51,150 nt of DNA from Actinomycetes bacterium (lineage in GTDB: Bacteria; Actinomycetota; Acidimicrobiia; Acidimicrobiales; RAAP-2): NCBI GenBank assembly GCA_021791615.1, contig JAJYWG010000539.1:1-51150 (forward strand), given 5' to 3'. This document shows positions 7,769-16,873 of this stretch, piece after piece (the stretch's first letter is position 1; every line of letters begins with the position of its first letter). Both the position numbers and the translations under genes were made by a program. The notes below the pieces were generated by a model. It was not told the DNA's origin. It saw only the letters and a list, made by a program, of their open reading frames with translations, and did no database searches.

Positions 7769-10700
7769 GTGCAGAGATCTCGATCCAGATGGTGTGCCGG
7801 TTGGTACGGTGCCCTGGTGGCCGTTTCGATGGCCTTGGCAACGGTGGCTGCAGCGGTCTCCTCCCCGGCAGCGGCTGCCACTCTCGCTTCTGCCGCTACC
7901 TCGGGGGCGGCAGGCGGCACGTCGCCGAGCGCTTCGAGCCAGCATGCCGTGGTTCCCAGCCCGCCCGGTTCGGGAGCGGTGACCGTGGGCAGCGGCACAG
8001 AATCGGCCACCATTTATCGAGACACACAAGGGGTGCCCCATATCTACTCGACAACCACGGCCGGGATGTGGTTCGGCGATGGCTGGGCGCAGGCCCAAGA
8101 TCGGATGTTCCAGCTCGAGCTCACCCGGGCGGCCGTATTGGGAGATCTCTCCAAGCTCTTCGGCAAGACCGAGCTCGCAACCGACGAAGCTCAGCGGATG
8201 TTCTACTACACGACAGCGGAGTACCAGCAGCAGTACAACGATCTCACAGCCTCGGACCGGGCGGCACTTGCCGCCTATGCCGACGGCATCAACGCCTTCG
8301 AGGCCGAGGCGTACTCCAGTACGGCGAGCGAGTTGGCGATGGTGCCCATTCAGTTCTGGGCATTGGGGGTTGAGATGCACCCCACAGTGACACCCCCTGT
8401 TCCTTACAGGCCTTCGGCGTGGACCCCCGAAGACTCGATGGCTATCGGGGTCTACCTCACCCGGGCGTTTGGTACAGGGGGGGGATACGAGCTGCAGAAC
8501 CTCTCGCTCCTCGACTACCTCACAGCGTACTTCACCAAGAAGGGAGTACCCGATCCCCAGGCGACAGCGATGGCGGTCTTCAACGACTCACGCTGGATCA
8601 CAGACCCCAGTGCCCCGACCACCGTGCCGGCAACGTGTCCCGACGGCCCGCTTCTCACCAATCCTCTCCAGTCGAAGCCCGACCAGTGCGTGGAGGCACC
8701 CAGTGGCTCGCCGTACGACACCGTGGTGAATGGTGCGAAGTCCTCAGCTGCCACCGCGCCGCTCGCTGGGAAGCAGAGTGCGGTTGCACGCGACCTCACA
8801 CTGCCCGCCAACAGCGTGTTGGCTGCCACACAGGCGCTACAGAAGGATGAAAACCTTCTGCTCCAGCGCGGCGTGACATTGGACGTCCTTGCTCACGGCG
8901 GTTCGAACGCGATTGCCGTCGCGCCCTGGCGCTCCGCTGATCACCACGCCCTGCTGTGGGGAGCGCCGCAAGAAGGCCTTGGGACGCCGAGCATCGACTA
9001 CGAGCTCTACTTGCATGGCCCAAGTTACGACGCGTCGGGAATGGCGGTCGCCGGCGAGCCGTTCGTGCTCATCGGCCACAATTCCAACATCTCTTGGACC
9101 ACGACGTCTGAAGGTCTCACAACGTCCGACATCTTCGTCGAGCAGGTGAAGTACACACATACAATCCCTACGACATACTTCTTCGACGGCAAGTGGGTTC
9201 CCGTTCAGGCAGTCGCCGAGTCCATCTCAGTTCTGGACAAGACAACTACTCCGTACACGCAGACCTCCGAGAGCTACACCGTCTACCGGACGGTGGACGG
9301 GCCGATCTTTTCCACCGACCCCAGTGCGGGTATCGCCTACTCCAAGGGTTTCACGCCGTGGATGAAGGAGTACCGGACCCTCGAAGGGTTCTCCGAGCTC
9401 GGCGGTGACACGAATTTGTCGCAGTTCACCCACTCGATGAGCCTGATCGTGACCGCGCACAATTTCATGTACGCCGACCGTCAGGGCAATATTGCTTACT
9501 TCACCACCGGATTGATCCCGGCGACACCCTCACCGTTCTCCACGAGCGTGAATGCCAGCTTGCCCCACTTGGGGACAGGGAGCCAGCAGTGGAACGCCTA
9601 CATCCCGTTCACAAAGATGCCGCACAGCATCAACCCGGGGCAGGGGTACTTGGACAACTGGAACACGAAACCAGCGCCTGGGATGTACGAGCAGACAACG
9701 GGTCCGGGCCAGTGGGGACCCATCTACCGGTCTGAGCCCATCAGCGAGATGCTGAGCGCGAGCACCCACATCACCATCGGCTACCTTGCGACAATCCAGC
9801 ATTCGGTCGGGACGATCGACGGAAGCACAACCCGCGTGGCTGCGCCGTTCTTCATCCCGTACCTCGAGAGCGCGTACCAGCGACTGGTGGACCAGCACTC
9901 GCCGCTGGTCACAGCGGCGTCGCACCCCGACCTCGCGGCGGCGATGAACACGCTCGAAGCGTGGACACAGACCATGCCGTCAGGCAACCCGCCGACGATC
10001 GGGAGCCCTGCCATGTCCATCTTCGTCAACTTCATGCACGCACTCGACCGGAACGTCTTCGGAGGCGGCCTGAACGCAGGGGAGCAGTACGTCGGCTCTG
10101 TGAACCTGAACGAGGCGACACTCGGGCTTGGTACCTATGTGGGTCTCACAGATATGAGCAGCTACAACGTGACCTATCACGCGCTAGACAAGCTCAACGA
10201 GCACGGCATCGACCCGTGCACAAGCATCTGTTACGGCGGGACATACTTTGGCGGTCACGAGCCCCAGATCCTGGTCGAGAGCCTGAACGACGCGATCGCA
10301 ATTCTCTCGGGGACCGGTCACCAGCTCGGTCACACAGCCTCGGGGTTCAATACGACCGACATCACAGACTGGGGTTGGGTGCCCACGCAGAACGTGACAT
10401 GGAGTGGGAGCATGACACCGGTCGCGCAGGCTGCCACAGTCACAGTCAAGGCAGTCTGCGGGACCTCGGCCTCGCAGAACCGCAGCACGTACTACCTGGA
10501 CATGGACATGGCACCTGTCCCGTTCGGGGAGCAGCTCATGCCTCCGGGCGAGAGCGGGTTCGTCAGCGCGCTCAAGACCCCATCTCCGTACCTCTGTGAC
10601 CAAGTCGGGCTGTTCAATGCGTTCGAGTACGCCCCGATCTCATCGAGCGTGAGCGGAGTGCAGCCATCGTTCGGGGCTCCGCAGGGGGGGCAGGCCGTGA

Positions 10701-11287
10701 CCATCACCGGCTACCACTTGACAGGGGCGACCGCGGTGTACTTCGGGACATCACCGGCAGCGAGCTTCCACGTCGACTCCTCGTCGACCATCACTGCGGT
10801 CAGTCCTGCGGGCTCGGGAACCGTCGACGTTCGGGTTGTCACGCCGGCCGATCCCGCTGGGACCGGGACCAGCTCGTACGACCGGTTCGCGTATCAATCA
10901 GCGGTCACCACCCCCCTCAATGCGCCCATCGTCGGCATGGCCGCGACCCCGACAGGCAACGGCTACTGGGAGGTGGCCTCCGACGGAGGGATCTTCAGCT
11001 TCGGGGCGGCGAAGTTCTATGGTTCGATGGGCGGCAAGCCGCTCAATGCGCCCATCGTCGGCATGGCCGCGACCCCGACAGGCAACGGCTACTGGGAGGT
11101 GGCCTCCGACGGAGGGATCTTCAGCTTCGGCAACGCCCAGTTCTCCGGCTCGATGGGCGGCAAGCCGCTCAATGCGCCCATCGTGGGCATGGCCGCGACC
11201 CCGACAGGCAACGGCTACTGGGAGGTGGCCTCCGACGGAGGGATCTTCAGCTTCGGCAACGCCCGGTTCTCCGGCTCGATGGCCTGA
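7769..11287 (+). CDS. Exported penicillin acylase family hydrolase with IPT domain and C-terminal repeats
   Basis: This 1172-residue member of the N-terminal-nucleophile penicillin amidase family (PF01804) hydrolyses amide bonds such as those of beta-lactams, N-acyl-homoserine lactones or lipopeptides. The GTG at 7769 follows AGGAG with 7-nt spacing and gives a signal peptide (about residues 12-38). An alpha-chain region with [16 protein letters not shown] is followed by [11 protein letters not shown]. Ser379 is the probable nucleophile exposed by autocleavage. After the acylase domain comes an IPT/TIG immunoglobulin-like domain (about 960-1043). Residues 1050-1172 are three 42-residue repeats ([17 protein letters not shown]), a module common in Acidimicrobiia and probably extracellular. 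Threonine is often encoded by ACA here, unlike in neighbouring cytoplasmic genes. Confidence 0.9.
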   Translation: MQRSRSRWCAGWYGALVAVSMALATVAAAVSSPAAAATLASAATSGAAGGTSPSASSQHAVVPSPPGSGAVTVGSGTESATIYRDTQGVPHIYSTTTAGMWFGDGWAQAQDRMFQLELTRAAVLGDLSKLFGKTELATDEAQRMFYYTTAEYQQQYNDLTASDRAALAAYADGINAFEAEAYSSTASELAMVPIQFWALGVEMHPTVTPPVPYRPSAWTPEDSMAIGVYLTRAFGTGGGYELQNLSLLDYLTAYFTKKGVPDPQATAMAVFNDSRWITDPSAPTTVPATCPDGPLLTNPLQSKPDQCVEAPSGSPYDTVVNGAKSSAATAPLAGKQSAVARDLTLPANSVLAATQALQKDENLLLQRGVTLDVLAHGGSNAIAVAPWRSADHHALLWGAPQEGLGTPSIDYELYLHGPSYDASGMAVAGEPFVLIGHNSNISWTTTSEGLTTSDIFVEQVKYTHTIPTTYFFDGKWVPVQAVAESISVLDKTTTPYTQTSESYTVYRTVDGPIFSTDPSAGIAYSKGFTPWMKEYRTLEGFSELGGDTNLSQFTHSMSLIVTAHNFMYADRQGNIAYFTTGLIPATPSPFSTSVNASLPHLGTGSQQWNAYIPFTKMPHSINPGQGYLDNWNTKPAPGMYEQTTGPGQWGPIYRSEPISEMLSASTHITIGYLATIQHSVGTIDGSTTRVAAPFFIPYLESAYQRLVDQHSPLVTAASHPDLAAAMNTLEAWTQTMPSGNPPTIGSPAMSIFVNFMHALDRNVFGGGLNAGEQYVGSVNLNEATLGLGTYVGLTDMSSYNVTYHALDKLNEHGIDPCTSICYGGTYFGGHEPQILVESLNDAIAILSGTGHQLGHTASGFNTTDITDWGWVPTQNVTWSGSMTPVAQAATVTVKAVCGTSASQNRSTYYLDMDMAPVPFGEQLMPPGESGFVSALKTPSPYLCDQVGLFNAFEYAPISSSVSGVQPSFGAPQGGQAVTITGYHLTGATAVYFGTSPAASFHVDSSSTITAVSPAGSGTVDVRVVTPADPAGTGTSSYDRFAYQSAVTTPLNAPIVGMAATPTGNGYWEVASDGGIFSFGAAKFYGSMGGKPLNAPIVGMAATPTGNGYWEVASDGGIFSFGNAQFSGSMGGKPLNAPIVGMAATPTGNGYWEVASDGGIFSFGNARFSGSMA
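10916..11284 (+). repeat. 126-bp tandem repeat, three near-identical units
   Basis: Units start at 10916, 11042 and 11168, exactly 126 bp apart. The third is cut short by the stop codon. They differ by only a few bases, so recent duplication or gene conversion is likely. Each encodes a 42-residue repeat of the exported acylase. Confidence 0.95.
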
Positions 11288-11387
11288 CCTCCGGCCCGGC
11301 TGGGTGTGGCGTGACCCGCGCCGGGCGCCCGCCGCTGCGCGCCGATCCCGTGCCGGCGGCGTGGTGACGATGTGAGGCACTTGGGCC

Positions 11388-11393
11388 TACACT
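11388..11393 (+). promoter_or_regulatory. Candidate -10 box of a leaderless nagB-like gene
   Basis: TACACT lies 5 nt before the ATG at 11399, and GTGACG (11364-11369) is a weak -35 with an 18-nt spacer. No ribosome-binding site is seen. This arrangement supports 11399 as the start rather than GTG 11372. Confidence 0.4.
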
Positions 11394-11398
11394 CCGGC

Positions 11399-12172
11399 AT
11401 GCCTGAGACCGAGACGAGCGCTGCCGGCGCGATGGAGGTGCGGATCTTTGCGGACGAAGACTCGCTTGCCCGCGCCGCGGCGGACCAAGCCCGCACTGTC
11501 CTGCGCACCGCGCTACGAGAGCACGGCGTCGCACACGCGATGTTCGCGACCGGGAACTCGCAGTTTCGTTTCGTCGACGCCCTGGTCGAGCTCCCCGACA
11601 TCGACTGGTCGGCGATCGAGGTGTACCACATGGACGAGTACGTCGGTCTCGGAACCGACCATCCGGCAAGCTTTTGCCGGTGGATCACCGAGAGGATCGT
11701 CGAGCGCGTTCATCCGAGAGCAGCGCACCTGTTCGACGGCACGGCCGACCCACGCGCCGAGTGCGAGCGCTACAGCGCCCTGCTCGAGGCGAGCACGCTG
11801 GACCTGTGTTGCCTCGGCATCGGCGAGAACGGCCATTTGGCGTTCAACGATCCCGGAGTGGCTGACTTCGCTGACCCGGAGCGGGTGAAAGTCGTCGAGC
11901 TGGACGAGGCATGCCGGCTCCAGCAAGTGCACGAGGGGCACTTCCCCTCGATCACAGATGTGCCTCGCGAGGCGATGACGGTGACGATTCCGGCGCTGCT
12001 CGGAGCGAGGCGAGTGCTCGCCGTCGTCCCCGAACGGCGCAAGGCAGAACCCGTTCGAGCTGCCATGGAGGGCCCGATCGCTCCGTCCTGCCCGGCGTCG
12101 GCGCTGCGCCAGACCCCGCACGCAATCCTCTACCTCGACCGGACATCAGCCGGCCTGCTGCAGCATCGGTGA
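11399..12172 (+). CDS. nagB: Glucosamine-6-phosphate deaminase family
   Basis: This 257-residue protein has the NagB fold, which isomerises and deaminates glucosamine 6-phosphate to fructose 6-phosphate and ammonia. The active-site block HMDEYVGL matches the NMDEYVGL motif carrying the catalytic aspartate. CLGIGENGHLAFNDP matches the GxGxNGHLAF block with the catalytic histidine. The C-terminal SALRQTPHAILYLD is also typical. I chose the ATG at 11399 over GTG 11372 because a -10-like box stands 5 nt before it. No nagA or phosphotransferase gene is near, so it may act on a related amino sugar phosphate, for example as a paralogue tied to another pathway. Confidence 0.85.
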   Translation: MPETETSAAGAMEVRIFADEDSLARAAADQARTVLRTALREHGVAHAMFATGNSQFRFVDALVELPDIDWSAIEVYHMDEYVGLGTDHPASFCRWITERIVERVHPRAAHLFDGTADPRAECERYSALLEASTLDLCCLGIGENGHLAFNDPGVADFADPERVKVVELDEACRLQQVHEGHFPSITDVPREAMTVTIPALLGARRVLAVVPERRKAEPVRAAMEGPIAPSCPASALRQTPHAILYLDRTSAGLLQHR

Positions 12173-12215
12173 CGTCGCGTCGACCGCGTCGGTGCACCTT
12201 TCATCAGCGCGGCGG

Positions 12216-13304
12216 TCAGCGTCGGTGCCCGATCCAACGCTCCAAGAACGGATAGGCCGCGTCCCCGTGCCACTGGTGGCCACCGGCGAACACGTCGTGG
12301 ACAAGGCGATCGGGTGCGCCGAGCTCGGAGTAGATCCTGTGGAGGTCGGCCATCGAGGTTCGGGCGGCGTCGAGGGGAAAGATCGCGTCCTCTGCCCCGG
12401 TCTCGACCAGCAGAGGGCGCGGCGCGACGAGAGCACCGAGGTCGACGTGCTCGATCCGTCCGAGCATGCCGGGCAGAACTTGGGAGCCGCACATGTTCCA
12501 CGAGACCCGGTGTGACTCGGCCCACGACGAGAAGTACCCGCTGACCACTGCCGCGGCGACGCGCTGGTCCCACGCGGCGAGGAACAGCGACATCGTCCCC
12601 CCATAGGAGAACCCTGCGACACCGATACGCGCAGGGTGGACAAGCGGGTGCTCGGCGAGGAGATCGATGCAGCGCGTCAGGTCCCACAGGTTCTGGGCCA
12701 AAGGGCTCACCCCTGCCATGGTCGCGTGGACAAGGTTCGTGTCGCACCCGTAGTGGTCGGGCGGGTTCCAGTCGGCTCGTTCCCCGAAGCACCGCAGGTC
12801 GGGCGCGAGCACCACATACCCACGACGGACGAGCTGGAGCGCGTAGTCGCCGTTTGGCGTCTCGGTGCTCTCGAGGCCACAGACCTGAGCCTTGCCCGGA
12901 CCGTGGCCATGCACCGCGAGCACGGCCGCGCCTGGGAGGACCCGGTCGTCGGGGATGAGCAGGTACGCGGGTACCGACATGTGCTCCTCGACGTCGAAGA
13001 CGACCTTCTCCCGGCGGAACCCATCGCACCGGACAGTCTCGAGGGTCTCGACGTCGAGCAGCACTCTGGCGGGGGGCGGGCCCAGCAGTTCGCTCAGCCG
13101 GGTCAGGCGACGGCACTTCCAGGCCTCGAGGGATGCCGGGTCCTCGAGCGCCGAGGCGAGCGGATCTTCGTGCACCGTCTCCGACAGGCGCACCATCCAC
13201 TGGTACCACGGCGAGTAGTTCCGGTGCCGGGACGTCCCATGGCTTCGGGGCCCCGCGCCGGACCCAGTGGGCGTGCGATCCTCTTCACTGCTCCCGTCGG
13301 ACAT
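12216..13304 (-). CDS. Alpha/beta hydrolase (acetyl-xylan-esterase/dienelactone-hydrolase-like)
   Basis: This 362-residue serine hydrolase has the nucleophile elbow VAGFSYGG (Ser233), an acid in GAEDAIFP and a histidine in AGGHQWHGD. It carries an unusually long N-terminal region of about 110 residues before the VLAVHGHG oxyanion strand, as in large esterases of the acetyl-xylan esterase/Abhydrolase_7 type. No signal peptide is seen, so it probably acts in the cytoplasm. The longer open frame upstream is low-complexity. I chose ATG 13304 because GGGAG and AGAGGA purine stretches precede it. It is divergent from the TauD-type dioxygenase gene. The substrate is unknown. Confidence 0.85.
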   Translation of the reverse strand: MSDGSSEEDRTPTGSGAGPRSHGTSRHRNYSPWYQWMVRLSETVHEDPLASALEDPASLEAWKCRRLTRLSELLGPPPARVLLDVETLETVRCDGFRREKVVFDVEEHMSVPAYLLIPDDRVLPGAAVLAVHGHGPGKAQVCGLESTETPNGDYALQLVRRGYVVLAPDLRCFGERADWNPPDHYGCDTNLVHATMAGVSPLAQNLWDLTRCIDLLAEHPLVHPARIGVAGFSYGGTMSLFLAAWDQRVAAAVVSGYFSSWAESHRVSWNMCGSQVLPGMLGRIEHVDLGALVAPRPLLVETGAEDAIFPLDAARTSMADLHRIYSELGAPDRLVHDVFAGGHQWHGDAAYPFLERWIGHRR

Positions 13305-13495
13305 GTCCTCTGCTCCCGACTCGGTACCGCCCTGCGCCGACACGGATCTGGCCCGTGCCGCTGCCGGCCGCACGACGCTTTCCCAGGTCCAGGTTAGGAG
13401 CTTGCAGGTCTCAGCATTGGTCGGCGGGTTGTGCGAACGCGCGCGCGGAGCCGGTGTGCTCCACCGTCCTTCGGGCCGCCGGCTCAGGACAGTGG

Positions 13496-13524
13496 TTGCC
13501 AGCCGCCCCGAACAGGTCCACAAT
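13496..13524 (+). promoter_or_regulatory. Candidate promoter of the TauD-like gene
   Basis: TTGCCA (13496-13501), a 17-nt spacer and CACAAT (13519-13524) lie 7 nt before the GTG at 13532. No ribosome-binding site is present, so the transcript would be leaderless. Confidence 0.45.
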
Positions 13525-13531
13525 TGCGCCA

Positions 13532-14383
13532 GTGGCCGTCATCGCCGATCTCGACATCCGCCCGCTCTCCCCGTGCATCGGTGCGGAGATCAGCGGGCTC
13601 GATCTTTCCCGCCCGCTCGGAGAGGACGCCGTGCGCGCCGTGCGCGCCGCGCTCAACGCCCACCATGTGGTGTTCTTCCGGGACCAAGAGCTCACGCCGG
13701 GCTCGCAAGCGGCCTTCGCCGCGCAATTCGGCGAAGTCACCGAAGGTCATCCGGTGATCCCGGCCATCGACGGGCACCCCAACGTCCTGGCCATCGACGG
13801 CCGCACGGACCGGGCGAACTGGTGGCACACCGACGTGACGTACCTCGACGAACCGCCTTTGGGCTCGATCCTCTACATGATCGAGGCCCCGGCCGTCGGT
13901 GGCGACACGATGTGGGCCAGCCTCCAAGATGCCTACGACGGTTTGAGCGCACCGGTCCGATCTCTGTGCGACCAGCTCGTTGCCGTCCACCACGACCCGT
14001 GGTTCGCCGCCGAGGTCGACCACACCGGTGGCTACGAGTGGAATGGCACCTGGCGCGAACGCCTGGTGCCTGCGCTCCACCCGGTCGTGCGTACCCATCC
14101 CGAGAACAATCGCAACGGGCTCTACGTGAACCAACATTTCACGGTCTCGCTGCTGGGCCTCTCGGAGATCGAGAGCATGGCCTTGCTGGACATGCTCTAC
14201 CGTCACTGCGTGCGCCCGGAGTACACCTGCCGCTTCCACTGGGAGCCGGGGTCGCTTGCGTTCTGGGACAACCGGGCCACGCTGCACTACGCGCTGGACG
14301 ACTACGGAGACGCTCCGCGCCTGGCTCACCGGGTGACGCTGCGAGGGGACAGGCCCTACGGGCCGGCAGTGCCTCCCAAGTGA
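13532..14383 (+). CDS. TauD/TfdA family Fe(II)/2-oxoglutarate dioxygenase
   Basis: This 283-residue enzyme oxidises a substrate with O2 and 2-oxoglutarate; relatives act on taurine, alkylsulfates or phenoxyacetates. WWHTDVTY supplies His99 and Asp101 of the iron site, the same numbering as E. coli TauD. The C-terminal WDNRATLHYALDDYG...AHRVTLRGD block supplies the third ligand and the 2-oxoglutarate arginine. The length is normal. GTG 13532 starts the family's first strand, and a promoter with correct spacing ends 7 nt before it. The long open frame upstream is a chance extension. The neighbouring ABC operon could import its substrate, but that is inference. Confidence 0.9.
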   Translation: MAVIADLDIRPLSPCIGAEISGLDLSRPLGEDAVRAVRAALNAHHVVFFRDQELTPGSQAAFAAQFGEVTEGHPVIPAIDGHPNVLAIDGRTDRANWWHTDVTYLDEPPLGSILYMIEAPAVGGDTMWASLQDAYDGLSAPVRSLCDQLVAVHHDPWFAAEVDHTGGYEWNGTWRERLVPALHPVVRTHPENNRNGLYVNQHFTVSLLGLSEIESMALLDMLYRHCVRPEYTCRFHWEPGSLAFWDNRATLHYALDDYGDAPRLAHRVTLRGDRPYGPAVPPK

Positions 14384-14418
14384 CCGCACGCCGCTGATGG
14401 CCGGACCGCTCGCCTCGC

Positions 14419-16014
14419 TCAGTTGGAAGGCAGCGGTCGCCAGGACTGGGTGACGACCCAGCACGTGCCCTGGGGCTGGCCCGTCGAAGTCCGCCGGCAG
14501 GCCTTGGTCGGCGGGACGTTGTTGTGCAGCTCGACTACCTGGTACTGCGTCGGGCCGTAGAACTTTCCTGGCGCGAAGCTGAGGACCGGCGAGTACCCCC
14601 CGGGAAAGTCGGTGATCCGCGACATCGCCTCGACGAAGGTACGCCTGTCGAGGTGGGGACCCGCGTCGCGGGCCGCCGTGGCAAAAAGGCGGATCACTGT
14701 GCACCACGCCTGGATGGGGCCCTGCTCCTCGATGTACGACGACGAGGTACCCGCAACCGGCTTGGGGTACGCCTTGTGCCACGCCGTGTAGCAGCTCCGT
14801 ACCCCCGGGTCGTACCCGCCCTGGCTCTCCGGGCGTGCGTCGTCTACACCGCCCAACGTCTCGGTCGTGACCCCCTCTTGACCGTTCAGCGCCTTCTCGA
14901 AAGGGATCGGGATGAGCCCCAGCGAGGACTCGATCGACGACTCGTAGTCCGAGAGCAGGAGCTTGGGGAAGTAGTTCTGCTGGGTCTGCGCTTGGAGCAC
15001 CGGGACGAATGCATTGAACGGGATCAGCGGGATCACCGAATTGACCCCGGCCGCCTTGAGCTTCTGGACCGCGAGGGGCGCCTCAGCGTTGGTGGACGCG
15101 GTCTGTGTCGGGTTGGCTGCCAGGGTGACCACGAGGGGAGTGACACCGAGACGCGAGAGGTCCGGCAGCAGGTACTGGTTGAGTGCGAGCTGATCGCTCG
15201 CTCTGTTGCCGGCGATCACGCCGACCTTTCGTCCGTGGCCGAGCAGCCCGGCGCTGTCGCCCCAGTCGACCACGGCTTGGAGGATCGGAGCATCGTCGGG
15301 ACCGGTCCACCACAAGTACGGCGCGCCAGCCTCGGTCCAGTTCGTCACCGTGGTCCAGTGACTGATGAGGGGCGTGTGCCCTTCCTGGGTGATGCAGAGC
15401 TGGTTTGTGCCGCTCCACGTCCCGACCCCGTCGAGGACGGCGAATGCAGCCGGGCTGCCCTCAGTCCAGTCCTTGCAGAGTGCCCGCATCTCCGATGTGT
15501 TCGTCGGATCGAATGTGACGACGATGGCGTGAATGTGCCGTCCGTTGATCCCTCCGTCACGGTTCACTTGGTTCACGAAGAAATGGATCGCTTTGGCCTG
15601 CTCCCCGTACTCGACATCCTCGGCGAAGCCTTCCTTGCCGGCGAGCGAGTTGAGGGAGACCACCGGGAAGACCACGTTGATTGTCTTTCCCACGATGCCT
15701 CTCGTGCTGGTGCTCGCGTGCGCGAGCTCGTACTCTGCCGAACTGAGCTGGGCTCCGGCTCCCGGAGCTGTCGCCTCCACGCCCAACCCGCCTGATGCCG
15801 AGCGTGTCGCAGTACCGCTTGAAGCTTGTGGGGCAGTGACCACGTAGGCGCCGATCCCGCCGGCCACGATTGCGATTGCCGCGAACGTCCGGATCTGGGT
15901 CACCCGAGATCGGCGCAGGAACCTGCGGATGCCGCGACGGCTCAGGCGGACCGGGTTCCACGTGCCGAGAGGCGTGGTATGCGCTCCCGAGTGGGCCCGC
16001 CATTCAGGAGTCAT
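14419..16014 (-). CDS. ABC transporter substrate-binding protein (branched-chain amino acid type)
   Basis: This 531-residue periplasmic-binding-protein type 1 receptor is anchored or secreted through a hydrophobic segment at about residues 36-62, preceded by a very basic stretch (RRGIRRFLRRSR). The mature domain starts with INVVFPVVSLNSLAG and contains VNRDGGINGRHIHAI, typical of LivK/urea-binding-like receptors. The ATG at 16014 lies inside the end of the upstream ATPase gene (ATGactccTGA), so translation is probably coupled. It is the last gene of the four-gene transporter operon. It is longer than LivK (about 370 residues), as is usual in actinobacterial relatives. The ligand is unknown. 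Confidence 0.85.
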   Translation of the reverse strand: MTPEWRAHSGAHTTPLGTWNPVRLSRRGIRRFLRRSRVTQIRTFAAIAIVAGGIGAYVVTAPQASSGTATRSASGGLGVEATAPGAGAQLSSAEYELAHASTSTRGIVGKTINVVFPVVSLNSLAGKEGFAEDVEYGEQAKAIHFFVNQVNRDGGINGRHIHAIVVTFDPTNTSEMRALCKDWTEGSPAAFAVLDGVGTWSGTNQLCITQEGHTPLISHWTTVTNWTEAGAPYLWWTGPDDAPILQAVVDWGDSAGLLGHGRKVGVIAGNRASDQLALNQYLLPDLSRLGVTPLVVTLAANPTQTASTNAEAPLAVQKLKAAGVNSVIPLIPFNAFVPVLQAQTQQNYFPKLLLSDYESSIESSLGLIPIPFEKALNGQEGVTTETLGGVDDARPESQGGYDPGVRSCYTAWHKAYPKPVAGTSSSYIEEQGPIQAWCTVIRLFATAARDAGPHLDRRTFVEAMSRITDFPGGYSPVLSFAPGKFYGPTQYQVVELHNNVPPTKACRRTSTGQPQGTCWVVTQSWRPLPSN

Positions 16015-16873
16015 CGGATCGCGTCGTCGGATCGCCGATGTATGGCGCTCCGGCTCGGCCCGGACCGGAGACTTCGAGCGCCTCGGCACTGGCCCCCAGG
16101 TAGGCAGCGAGCGCCCTCGGGTCCCGGCTGACCTCGTCAGGGGTCCCGCCGGACACCACGGCCCCGGACTCCATCACCACCACCTCCGAGCACAGGGCGA
16201 AGACCAGGGGGACGTCGTGCTCGACCAGGACCACCGTGCAGTCTGCGACTTGCTGGAGCCGTTGCAGAAGCGGGATGAACGCTTCGGCTTCTCGCTGGGC
16301 GATGCCCGCGGTCGGCTCGTCGAGGAGCAGCAGTCGGGGCCGTGCGAGCACGATGGAGGCCAGGTCGACCACCCGGCGGGTGCCGGTCGAGAGCTCAGCC
16401 GTCCGGTGGTGCCGGAAACGGCCCAACCCGAACGCTCCGATGACCTCGTCGACCGCGCTGCGCTTCTTGCGTTCTGAGGCTCGCGCCCACGGCATCTGGA
16501 GGGTCGAGGAGATGACGCCGACCGGACGTCGCGCGTCTTCGCAGATCATCAGCACGTCTTCGACGGTGAGCTCGGGGAACAGCCGGCAGTCCTGGAATGA
16601 GCGCACTACGCCGGTCGCCATCCGCTCCTCGGGTAGGTAGTCGATCATCTCTTCGCCGTCGATCTGGATGGACCCAGACAGCGGCGATACCCGGCCCGAC
16701 ACCGCGTCGAGCGTCGTCGTCTTTCCCGAACCGTTCGGGCCGATGAGGCCAACGGTCGAGCCAGGCTCGGCAACGAGGCTCACCTCGTTGACGGCCATCA
16801 GTCCCCCGAAGGCCACGGTGAGATCTTGGACCACCAGGCGAGCGGGTCCGCCCTTGCGAGCGACGTCGGCCAT
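16004..16873 (-). CDS. ABC transporter ATP-binding protein (LivG-like)
   Basis: This 289-residue ATPase powers uptake through the fused permease. It has the Walker A motif GPNGSGKTT, the Walker B motif LLLLDEPTAG, and the H-loop VEHDVPLV. The ABC signature reads ELSTGTRRVVDLA instead of LSGGQ, a variant seen in some actinobacterial LivG relatives. The ATG at 16873 overlaps the permease stop (TGATG), and its own 3' end overlaps the start of the receptor gene. Translation of all three is thus likely to be coupled. It pairs with the ATPase half of the MFS fusion protein to complete the two nucleotide-binding subunits. Confidence 0.92.
   Translation of the reverse strand: MADVARKGGPARLVVQDLTVAFGGLMAVNEVSLVAEPGSTVGLIGPNGSGKTTTLDAVSGRVSPLSGSIQIDGEEMIDYLPEERMATGVVRSFQDCRLFPELTVEDVLMICEDARRPVGVISSTLQMPWARASERKKRSAVDEVIGAFGLGRFRHHRTAELSTGTRRVVDLASIVLARPRLLLLDEPTAGIAQREAEAFIPLLQRLQQVADCTVVLVEHDVPLVFALCSEVVVMESGAVVSGGTPDEVSRDPRALAAYLGASAEALEVSGPGRAGAPYIGDPTTRSDDS

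Noticed and set aside
14524..15795. 423-residue plus-strand frame opposite the substrate-binding protein
   Set aside because: Arg/Asp/Val-rich composition is typical of a shadow frame. The opposite strand encodes a clear binding protein.
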